64,000 nucleotides of DNA from Glandiceps talaboti (lineage: Eukaryota; Hemichordata; Enteropneusta; Spengelidae): assembly GCF_964340395.1 (NCBI RefSeq), contig NC_135552.1, positions 10,311,194 through 10,375,193 on the forward strand, written 5' to 3'. Position numbers and translations under genes: made by a program. The stretch's first letter is position 1; each line of letters begins with the position of its first letter. Below are positions 1-8,677 of the stretch, in pieces. Under the pieces are notes generated by a model. It did not search any database. It was not told the origin of the DNA and was given only the letters and a program-made list of their open reading frames with translations.

Positions 1-587
1 TCTGAACTGAGCAGTTACAAACTTATAGTAATTGACCAAATGCATTTCTTGTTCTATCAATGCTGTAGTGTAAAAAATATCAATACCCTGAGGAATTGCA
101 AAAAATTAACATAACAGTTGGCATAACATCATAACAGTTGCCATGACATCATAACAGTTGCCATGACATCATAACAGTTGCCATGACATCATAACAGTTG
201 ATACGATAAACAGTTGGTACAGCTGTTGGCAATGTTGGCATACCACTTCTGTCAATCTTTCAAGTATTTCAATAACAAAATGTAACAGAACACCTTTATG
301 TATGCCATTGGTTGTTGTAGTTCTTGGTACTGGTACCTGCGACAGCATTTTACCTCATGCTTGCAGATGAAAATAGAGAAAGATCAACTTATTCTTACAC
401 CTATCATAATGCTAGTGTGACACATAGATCAAATGTGATGAACAAGAAATAAAATAATCATTATTTTTTATTACCTGCCTAGGTGGTCAAAGTCTTATTC
501 AGGTCATGAGAATACCACAACACATTATAGGCACTTTTCTGGAAAGCTGAACTAGCGTTTTGAAATAATATATTATTTTCTTTTCAG
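1..587 (+). other. TYSND1 intron (right part) with a 20-bp tandem repeat
   Basis: No coding potential seen. It ends in a TTTTCAG acceptor at 581-587. A 20-bp unit, ataacagttgccatgacatc, repeats about 4.5 times at 111-200. Confidence 0.7.
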
Positions 588-772
588 ATACCTTGCTGGT
601 TTAATTGTTGCACCTTTATGTTGGAAGTCAAATGAATGGATTGGTTTGACTTTAGCCTGTAGTATATCAGAAATACTGAATTCACTACAGCAGGTCTTAA
701 ATCATAGATTTGATAATCTACTTCCAATCAGGAACGTCTCTGAGAAAGGCAGATGCATCAACACTCAGCAAG
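588..772 (+). CDS. TYSND1: TYSND1 exon A (N-terminal region)
   Basis: Acceptor AG at 586-587 and donor GTGAG at 773. The first base completes a codon from an upstream exon; the exon ends in phase 1. It encodes the hydrophobic family block before the protease domain (LAGLIVAPLCW, EWIGLTLACS) and then a less conserved linker. Confidence 0.9.
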
Positions 773-1492
773 GTGAGATTACCTTCTAAAAATTGGGGGT
801 ACGTTATATGTCTAAGCAAACTTGAAAAAATGATCTATAGCATGTACACTCAAACACACACACATGTATGTATTCAGTTTCACATACAATAATGTATGTG
901 CATGTGTGCATGCATGCATGCATGCATGCATGCATGCATACATACATACATACATACATACATACATACATACATACATACATACGCATGCATGCATGCA
1001 TGCATGCATACATACATACATACATACATACATACATACATACATACATACATACATACATACATACATACATACATACATACATACACATGCGTGCGTG
1101 CGTATGTACGTACGTACGTACGTACGTACATACATACATACATACATACATACATACATGCATGCATGCATACATACATACATACATACATACATACATA
1201 CATACATACACATGCATGCATGCATGCATGCATACATACATACATACATACATACATACATACATACATACATACATACATACATACATACATACATACA
1301 CATGCATGCATGCATGCATGCATACATACGTACGTACGTACGTACGTACGTACGTACATACGTACATACATACATACATACATACATACATACATACATA
1401 CATACATACATACATACATACACATGCATGCATGCATGCATGCATACATACATACATACATACATACATACATACATACATACATACATACA

Positions 1493-1526
<34 letters not shown>

Positions 1527-4426
1527 CATACATACATACACACTCTCTGAATGAAAACTAAAAATTGTGCTTTCTACCTCTGTTCATTGTCTACACTTTA
1601 CTATCAATTCAATTCTACAGAATCCATGACCATTCCATATGGTATGGGAATTATCAAAGCAATGAAGAGGGTGGTTCTTGTCCAGGCAGGCTCAGTCTGG
1701 GGGTCAGGGGTCATCATTGACTCTGACAAAGGAATCATACTGACCTGTAGACACGTTGTCAAGGGTGCTATCAACTCAAAGGGTAAGACACCAAAATAAC
1801 TCATGTTACTATGAATGCATGTTTTGAAATTCTGTCGTTTTCCAATAATCTTCAGCCAGCGTAACATCATGGATGGTGTTTCCCAATGCACCGATACCAT
1901 AAAACATCCAGTAAAGTTATCATGATGTGAAAACAAACGAAGTTTAATATCAAAAGAGTTCATTTGACTGCTTTTCAAAATGGTCATAACTTATTTTTTG
2001 ATAAATTCCAGGGGATAATACCGAAAGGCTTTTTTTTTTTAAAAGTCAACTAGTGTATGATATTTGACTTTTTATAAGGATGAATCTTGTTTTGGGACCC
2101 TTTTGTTTGAAAATCAAATTAGTTGAATATCTCAAAACTTTCCTGTACAAAAGTTTTTATTTGAAATTTTGTGGATTTGAAAGATGCTGTCTTATATAAA
2201 TGATACTTTGCATGTGACCACTACCGGTAGTAGACTGAAGATCCAATTTATGATGTTATCTGTTTGTGTAACATCCACACTCCCCCTCCCCCCTCCCCCC
2301 AAATGCAACAAGAGAAGTACAACAACAACTTTATTACACTTCTATCCTAGCCTTGAATCCATGTGGATGGGGATTTAAATTTTTGCTTTCCCATCATATT
2401 TTTTTGAGGGGGAAAACCAAAAATGAAAAATTTCCTTACAGCATGGATTCCAGGCTACTACTATACTTTAAGCGGCTACAGTATGGTAAAATACAACAAT
2501 AATAAGAATGCTAATGACTAAAAATCCATTAATTTGTGAACATACAAATTAACACTGCAAAGACCTGTGAGTGGTTGCATGTTCTCATTGGCTCTAATAT
2601 TTAACAATATTATATGTAAAATGAGCTATTATTTCCTGCTTTCTTCATAATTTCACCATTCCCACTATAAGCATCATTATGGAAGTATAACACATTACTT
2701 ATAAATATCGATACATATTTCATATAATTCTGTTCCCATTCTTTACAGTTCAAGTGAGAATTGACTTTCCTCTCAGGCATTGGGAAAGTGCTGAAGTCAT
2801 TTTTTGCACATCAGTGACATCAGCTCTAGACTTGGCTGTCTTACGACTACAGAATACACATTCTACTGGTATTAACAGTTTACCAGACTTGGAGATTGCC
2901 ACAGATTATAGAAAAGGTAAGTATATGTGTTAACATAGCAATAGTCATAAGATTTGGGGTGTGTGTATGTAGGAGGGTGGGGGTGGGGGTGGGGGTCCCC
3001 TTCTTACATCTTGACTCGGCCATCTCAACTGAAATTAAGTGGAGGCATGAGAATAAGATGGTTACTGAGGGTGACTTGGAATTTGCAAGTTGCATGTCCA
3101 AGCCTTGCCATGGCCATCACTGTTTGTTTTTGGATGGGTTAAGTCCCTCGCAAAAATTTGAATCATGATTGTGCCCCAGTCAATCCAACTGTTAAATGTG
3201 GGACCTGGTAGGACAGTGGTTGCTTTTTGAATAACTTGTGCTTATAGAATGGAAATCGTATAAGACATTCTTCTTTCTTCCAATGGAATGATCATCTTCA
3301 AACTTGATGAATATACAGTTTCAAAGCCATGATATCTGGCAGGTTCAAAAGGTATGTATGCGTAGACCCTATTTTATATTTCATTCACATTATTTTCATT
3401 CTTTCTAAACTTTCTTTATACTCAGGTAGAGATGTCTGTGTGGTTGGCCATGCATTGTTTCCAAGAGAAATGTCCATGCATCCTTCCATCACATATGGTG
3501 TTCTTTCCAACCTTGTAACAGTGGAAGAGACACCCATACTTCTACAGGTAATTTATCAATCTATCAATCTCATGTATGTATCTCTGCTGTAAGGGCACCC
3601 ATACTTCTACAGGTAATTTATCAATCTCATGTATGCATCTCTACTGTAAGGACACCTATACTTCTACAGGTAATTTATCAATCTCATGTATACATCTCTA
3701 CTGTAAGGGCACCCATAGTTAAGTCTTTGTTTCTCATGACCTGACTGACCCTATATTTCCTCAGTCTGGCAAAATTGATTTTGAAAATTGATGCCCTGTA
3801 TGGCGGAATATAAAAAAAAATCACAACTTCACTGATTATACAAAGGTGACCCCAGGCATAAGCATGTACTTGAGTGAAAGTTATCGTTTATTGGTGAAAT
3901 AAGGGAACTTTAATAAAAAACAAATGATTCATGTTTCCTTCCAGGCTGACTTGTCATATCTACAACATCATTCATGTATGATTATGAAGTATCACCAACA
4001 TGTACAGATACACGTAATTTTGATGTTTACCATTTTTATTTGACCTTAGCACAGACTGTGACAGAACCCCATGACACGTATGAGTGCTGCAAGTGTGGCA
4101 TACTCAGGGTATTTGTACAAAGGCTTGCAGTGTTCTCTGTATGTACATATTCAGTGTGTACTCAGACCACTAAAAGAGCAGTTCTTTTAGTGGTCTGAGG
4201 TCTGTATGAGATGAAGCCTTTCAGGTTGTTGTAAAAAAGGAAATAAGGGTTTATATTAAAGTACTAGTGATGGTTATTTTGTATCTTGCGATTGTTTCTT
4301 TGTAGTCAACCTGTGCGGTCCATTCTGGTGCTAGCGGTGGACCCTTGCTTTGTGCAGACACTGGGAAACTTCTTGGAATTGTTGCTAGTAACTCCAAGTA
4401 AGTGACTTAAGACTGCACACACAGTC

Positions 4427-4499
<73 letters not shown>

Positions 4500-6098
4500 C
4501 ATACACATAGACAAAATTTCAACACGAGCAAACATATTATGAAGACATTACATAAAACCTGTCACTATATAAGTTGGTAAAATACAGCATAAAAAGATAA
4601 ACTCTACAAATGAATAGACACAACTTATTTCATGCTTATGAAAATAAAATATTCTATGGTGTCTTTGATTAGGCCTGAAAAAAATAATTGTTTGGTTCCG
4701 GTTACCTGACCCCACCTAGCTTTTCACTGCCAACCCTCTACTTCTTTTATGTATTCAAGAAAAAAATAATAAAATTGCAAAAATTGGCAAGTCTCACATG
4801 AAATAGTGGATGCGGAAACTGCCATCAACTTAATAAAAAGACACTCTAAAAATGTTCTTCCAATCTGTAATGGCTTTAATACATCTGATTGGATGAAATA
4901 AACAACACAGAGACCATTTGGAAAACAATGGAAAACCTGAACTAGACACTCGCACATGGAAAAAAAAATAATGAAATGAAATAAAAAATCTACCGACCCC
5001 ACCTATTCTAAAATTGAGTGTAACCGAAACAACACAATTTTTTTTATTAGGTCTTCTCAAATTTTCTAAAAATGTACAAGTCATGTACATGTCATTTGGA
5101 GATCGCGCTTTTTCTTGTGTCACCCCAAAATTAAGGAATTCCTTGCCTCTAGATACACGGAAATGCAAAACAGTGACTTATTTTAAGACCAATCTTAAAA
5201 CTCACCTCTTTAAACAGACCTATGGCCTATAAATAAGTTGGTATTGGCTTGTTTATTATTTATTGGACCTTATTTTGTTTTTTAATATGCATCTCTTGCT
5301 ATTTTAACTTTGCAGACACAGTTGCTCTTTTCTAGATAATCAATTTGTTTTTACAAAGTTTTTTGTTTCATTTTAATACCGGGGTAGTTCCTGTTAAGTA
5401 CCTATGAATACTTTCTGGATTAGAGGTGCTGTATATGTGCTTATTGAGTTATTATTATTATTATTATGTTTATTATTATGTATTTTTTGTTTTGTTTTTA
5501 CAGGGATACTGAAAGTGGGGCATCATTCCCTCATGTCAATTTCATCATACCAATAGCAGCTATACATACAGCCATACACACATTTCTTAAAACATACGGT
5601 AAGTTTTTTCTCCCAGATGATGTTTTGTGTAAGTGGTTGACATTACGATCACAGAAATGTAAACTAAAAGGAGAGAGTTTGTATGATGGAATAATAAAAT
5701 ACACTGCAGTATACAAGAAATTAAAGTGATCACATAGATTAAAATTGCGTATTTATTTTGGATTTTTGATTTATTAAATAATTTTATCATGGCTTCCTAC
5801 TTGAAAAATCATCTGAAACAACATAGACCAAGTTTGTGTTTGTAACTCAATACATTCCAGAAAGCTAAACAATGTGTAAAAAGTTTGTAATTGTATGTAC
5901 AATAACAACAAATTTTACATTTATTTATCATCTTTTGCAATTTGGTTGTAGTCAATTCAAATTTGTATTTGTTGTTGTTTTTCAGATGTAAAATGTTTGC
6001 AGATTTTAAGCATGGCCAACAAGGATGTACAGAGGGTCTGGAAATTACAGGACGATATCCTCCGTAGAGAAGCTGGTAATCCACAATGTAGACTCTGA
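588..6098 (+). CDS. TYSND1: TYSND1, peroxisomal trypsin-like serine protease (3' part of gene, seven exons)
   Basis: Seven exons at 588-772, 1621-1782, 2749-2916, 3426-3547, 4306-4397, 5504-5598 and 5986-6098 join in frame with GT-AG introns and give 311 residues plus a stop; the 5' exons lie left of the window. The first exon matches the family's non-catalytic region (LAGLIVAPLCW, EWIGLTLACS). The protease domain follows: VWGSGV and TCRHV with His (1752-1754), SALDLAVLRL with Asp (2829-2831), and GASGGPLL with Ser (4333-4335). This is a complete trypsin-type triad. The family processes PTS2 proteins and beta-oxidation enzymes inside peroxisomes. The C-terminus is NPQCRL; the last three residues fit the PTS1 consensus (S/A/C)(K/R/H)(L/M), whereas the human protein ends SKL, so peroxisomal matrix import is inferred. 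Identification is from family recognition, not a search. Confidence 0.93.
895..1541. repeat. compound tetranucleotide array (CATA)n/(TGCA)n/(CGTA)n
   Basis: About 650 bp in TYSND1 intron A of CATA blocks interrupted by short TGCA and CGTA blocks. Practically every step alternates purine and pyrimidine. The array has no stop codons in most frames, which creates long spurious ORFs on both strands. Confidence 0.98.
1621..1782 (+). CDS. TYSND1: TYSND1 exon B (catalytic His)
   Basis: Starts after TTCTACAG and ends before GTAAGA, phase 1 at both ends. It encodes the start of the protease domain: VVLVQAGSVWGSGV, then LTCRHVV with the catalytic His at 1752-1754. Confidence 0.95.
1783..2748 (+). other. 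TYSND1 intron
   Basis: 966-bp AT-rich intron with donor GTAAGA and acceptor TTTACAG. It holds short homopolymer runs only; I see no repeat element or gene. Confidence 0.8.
2749..2916 (+). CDS. TYSND1: TYSND1 exon C (catalytic Asp)
   Basis: Follows TTTACAG and ends before GTAAGT. Encodes VQVRIDFPLRHW and SALDLAVLRLQ; the Asp codon is at 2829-2831. Confidence 0.95.
2917..3425 (+). other. TYSND1 intron
   Basis: 509-bp intron with donor GTAAGT and acceptor CTCAG. It has a G-rich stretch (gggtgggggtgggggtgggg) near 2977-2996 and no other feature. Confidence 0.8.
3426..3547 (+). CDS. TYSND1: TYSND1 exon D
   Basis: Encodes DVCVVGHALFPRE, PSITYGVLSNL and ends TPILLQ, in phase 0, before donor GTAATT at 3548. 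This is the segment between the Asp and Ser motifs of the protease. Confidence 0.94.
3530..3718 (+). repeat. three-copy tandem repeat duplicating an exon end and its donor site
   Basis: A unit of about 55-65 bp starts with the last exon codons (cacccatacttctacag), crosses the donor GTAATTTATC and runs into the intron. It repeats directly two more times downstream, so three copies of exon tail plus donor occur in a row. The first keeps the reading frame from the family-conserved exon. Confidence 0.9.
3719..4305 (+). other. TYSND1 intron, rest, with a near-perfect palindrome
   Basis: No coding potential seen. A 19-bp inverted repeat, 18 of 19 matching with a 1-nt centre, lies at 4161-4199 (left arm ctcagaccactaaaagagc). 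Acceptor TTTGTAG precedes 4306. Confidence 0.75.
4306..4397 (+). CDS. TYSND1: TYSND1 exon E (catalytic Ser)
   Basis: Encodes STCAVHSGASGGPLLC, TGKLLGIVASNS. The nucleophile Ser codon is AGC at 4333-4335 in the GASGGP motif. Ends in phase 2 before GTAAGT. Confidence 0.96.
4429..4492. repeat. (AC)n microsatellite
   Basis: About 32 uninterrupted AC dinucleotides shortly after exon E, followed by a short ATATATAC run. Confidence 0.98.
4671..5052. mobile_element. MITE-like element with ~35-bp terminal inverted repeats (AGGCCT family)
   Basis: The left end starts aggcctgaaaaaaataattg and runs on through ggttccggttac. The right end, reverse-complemented, starts gacctaataaaaaaaattg and also runs into a cggttac block. 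Between them is AT-rich non-coding sequence. A related element is at 44611-44965. The structure suggests a non-autonomous DNA transposon; the superfamily is unknown. Confidence 0.65.
5053..5478 (+). mobile_element. 3' fragment of an L2/CR1-type LINE (ORF2 end, 3' UTR, ATT tail)
   Basis: The frame ending at 5232 reads FGDRAFSCVTPKLRNSLPLD then FKTNLKTHLFKQ and stops. This is the typical C-terminal tail of CR1/L2/Jockey-type ORF2 proteins. About 210 bp of 3' UTR follow, then a (TTA)n run at ~5449-5470, as in retroposed LINE ends. Only the last ~50 residues remain, so it is a 5'-truncated fossil inside a TYSND1 intron. Confidence 0.75.
5504..5598 (+). CDS. TYSND1: TYSND1 exon F
   Basis: Encodes SGASFPHVNFIIPI, the last beta-strands of the protease fold, then an alpha-helical end. 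Acceptor TTTTTACAG; donor GTAAGT at 5599. If the following intron were retained, the frame would stay open to a TGA at 5727-5729 and end KKLK, with no PTS1. Confidence 0.95.
5721..5965 (+). mobile_element. decayed left half of a MITE (AAGTGGCCATAT family)
   Basis: Starts ttaaagtgatcaca and continues with tttattttggatttt and ttttatcatggcttcctact, closely matching the left half of the full element at 55181-55549. I see no matching right end here. It lies in the last TYSND1 intron. Confidence 0.65.
5986..6098 (+). CDS. TYSND1: TYSND1 terminal exon with PTS1-like C-terminus
   Basis: Acceptor TTTTTCAG at 5978-5985. The exon encodes a short helix (DVQRVWKLQDD) that resembles the end of vertebrate TYSND1, then NPQCRL and TGA at 6096-6098. 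The last codons lie in the first copy of a ~48-bp tandem repeat that continues into the 3' UTR. Confidence 0.92.
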
Positions 6099-6222
6099 AT
6101 TTCAGATGACATCCATTGAGAAGCTGGCAAACAACAATTTAGACTCTGAATTTCAGATGACACATCCTCAGTTTAGAAGCTGGCAATCCACAATGTCACA
6201 GACTGACTTTCAGATGACATCC
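6068..6222 (+). repeat. three ~48-bp tandem repeats spanning the TYSND1 stop codon
   Basis: The unit begins agaagctgg, contains actctgaatttcagatgaca, and ends near catcc. Copies start at about 6068, 6119 and 6176. The first encodes the final TYSND1 residues and stop. The same unit recurs near 8687 and 11302. Confidence 0.85.
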
Positions 6223-6621
6223 TCTGTGGAAAAGTCAACAAGTAACAATGTTTGTTCAGTAATTATGGCCAAATATTAGTACATAAAAAATAATGTTATT
6301 CCAAATTTGTAGAGTTATCAAAATTGTGCCAGATTTTGCATATTGCAGTATTTAAATGCTTGTGGAAAAGTGATATCGAATATTGGGCATGTTTATGCAA
6401 ATTATTCTGGTGTTAATACAACTTTTAATGAGTGGCTGGCAGGCCAGCCATATTTGATGTAAAAATCTATTCGTACAATTGCTCAGGAAATGAAATGCGG
6501 AAACACTATGTGTAGGTGCTTAACCTCCTCACCCCCCCCCCCCTCTATTTTATCAGATGTGGTCTTTCTGCTGCTATTATTAGATTTAACCTTGACTTTC
6601 ATCTTTGTAGTGAAGTATCAA

Positions 6622-6627
6622 AATAAA
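6622..6627 (+). terminator. polyadenylation signal AATAAA, candidate 3' end of TYSND1
   Basis: First good AATAAA downstream of the stop, in atcaaaataaacctttttct, which gives a ~540-nt 3' UTR. The signal is conserved at the matching places in the two downstream tandem units. Confidence 0.5.
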
Positions 6628-8312
6628 CCTTTTTCTTGCATTTCACACACATCGTATTATTTCAGTGGTTGATTTCTTTCAAATCTAAATGTACATACCC
6701 TGGTAATGTTTAACATATATCAAACATAAATCTTCTTGAAACTCGACCATTTTGATTGCAGGACTGCCATATTTGTCTGAAAAATATACTTTAGTACAAT
6801 ATTGGTCAATTCAAGCCCATGTTTATAATTATAATTATCATATAGTTTGCCTAATACAGGCGTTGGTGGCGCTCTTGTAGCCGCCCTGCCTTGTTTACCA
6901 TTTCTTTGTTCTTCCACAGACAACTAACTAGACAGATTCGTAACAAACCTCCCATTGTTCGATCATAGCCTCGGGTAAACATTACTGTATTGTCATGGAA
7001 ATAACTTTCCAACGTGTGAATCTGTCCGAATTCAATATAGTCTCGTATAAATCAACAGACCACATGATACTACGCGATATTTCGATGGGAAAGTTTGCTA
7101 TCCCACTGACAGAATCATAAATGTAATAGATGACTTGCAATATCGGCACTTGTGTGTGTTGTCTGTGGTTCTTCCTACCTCATGTACTTGTGGTCGTAAG
7201 TCGTGCAACGGGTGGCTATAAAATTTCCTGCTCTCTTATTGTAGAGGCATTTTTTCCAGCCAAGCAGCTGAATAAAGGAATTGATGGCATAGTTGTCTTG
7301 CAATCCTGCTCAAATCAAAACTATTTATAAGAATCAAACCGTAGTTTTGGTTCTATCAACACAATCAGGCAAAACTGAAATTATCTTTAATTACCTAGAG
7401 CTCAAACAACCAGATCGATTGATTGATTACGGATGCCTGTCAAAAAGGACACTGTATACGGAGGTTCAGATCGTCGAATGATAACGTCACCGGACAGAAT
7501 CCTGCAGGCACATTAATACATCATATTAGAAGTGATCCTCGATGCTGAACCATTCCACAGTGGCAGAGAAAATAGCGCGCCACCAACGACAATATTTGCT
7601 GGAATGCTGGGACACAAGCGCCCATCCTCTGTATACATTTAAACTGTTTTGAAATTTGCGTGTGTTTAGCCTGCCACGTGGTGTTGATTCGATACCCGGG
7701 AAAAAGAAGTGAATTATTTTATTATTATATTGTGTAGTTGTCGTTGTCAGCGGCGATTGCAGTAGCAGTAGTTTGGTATGCATCACAGCGAAAACTATAT
7801 ATCGTCCCGAAAGTGAAACGGAATTAATTTCTTCATTTTCAAGTGAGAGTACATATATATGTCGATAATTCTGATGTCATCGTGATAAGTAGTGTACTGA
7901 TACTCTAAAGGGGCACCTAAACTTCTATACCGTACCGCCAAATGTTAAACTACGTGTCGCTTGATGAACATTTAGATGCCATTTTCAAACATGCATAATT
8001 CTTCACTTGCAAATTTTCACATCTGCCCTATGTATTTTCTTCCAGTTTTCGGACAGTAAACTACGGCTACGGTTGTTTTGCATGACTACAAAAGTATTTC
8101 GGGGACGAGATAACGTTTATGTATACGCACCTATATAAGTTTGTAAGTTATACACAGTCTGTAACGAGTCAGTGTACAAGATATAGACATAATATCTAAC
8201 ATGTTAAGTATTTTAGACCATAGACATATATTGGAAAATTCCATTTTCAGCACTTTCAAAGAACCACAGATTATTGTCGCCGGAAACTTAATGAAAATTC
8301 CCGTGACTTTTG

Positions 8313-8567
8313 ACTACGGTAGACGAGGGGTACATTTCCGCGCTGAACTCGGTCATTGAGAGCGCGGAAATTGCTTTGAACGCCCAGTCATTGAGAGCGC
8401 GGAAATTGCTTTGAACGCCCAGTCATTGAGAGCGCTGCATGAAATTGCTTTAAACTCTATCATTGAGAGCGCGGAAATTGCTTTGAACTCTATCATTGAG
8501 AGCGCGGAAATTGCTTTGAACGCCCAGTCATTGAGAGCGCGGAAATGTCCCCCTCGTCCACCGTAGT
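8313..8567. mobile_element. foldback element with repeat core, copy 1 (6 core repeats)
   Basis: Near-perfect 31-bp terminal inverted repeats (left starts actacggtagacgagggg; right ends ccccctcgtccaccgtagt) enclose a ~35-bp unit, cattgagagcgcggaaattg plus ctttgaacgcccagt, present six times with small variants. Confidence 0.85.
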
Positions 8568-8677
8568 TTAGCGCCAACGATAGGTGTTGTCTGACATATC
8601 AGATGTTGGTGAAATTCTTTTATAAAAGGCAAACGGTTGTGCCAAATGGAAGGTAAATTTATACCCGATATTTCAAT

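Larger units (their letters stand above)
6132..8677. repeat. tandem unit 1 of the 2.6-kb triplication
   Basis: Direct repeat unit from caacaatttagactctg to cccgatatttcaat. It contains the TYSND1 3' UTR with its AATAAA, and a foldback element near its right end. Two ORFs of 67 and 86 codons on the minus strand (ending at 6720 and 7526) recur in the other units but match no family I know. Nothing else is recognised in the unit. Confidence 0.9.

Noticed and set aside
111-200. Regular 20-bp direct repeats resembling a CRISPR array
   Set aside because: No unique spacers between repeats and a eukaryotic intron context; a simple tandem repeat.
804-1561. Long ORFs of 217-245 codons on both strands
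   Set aside because: They are translations of the stop-free CATA/TGCA/CGTA array and read as YVCM or HTYI strings; not genes.
5466-5729. TYSND1 C-terminus ending KKLK as the main form
   Set aside because: It requires reading through a good GTAAGT donor; splicing to 5986 gives a family-like end with a PTS1.
7526-7786. 86-codon minus-strand ORF recurring in all three tandem units
   Set aside because: Recurrence follows from the recent duplication and is not evidence of selection; composition is low complexity (TTTTT, LLLLQS) and no family is known.
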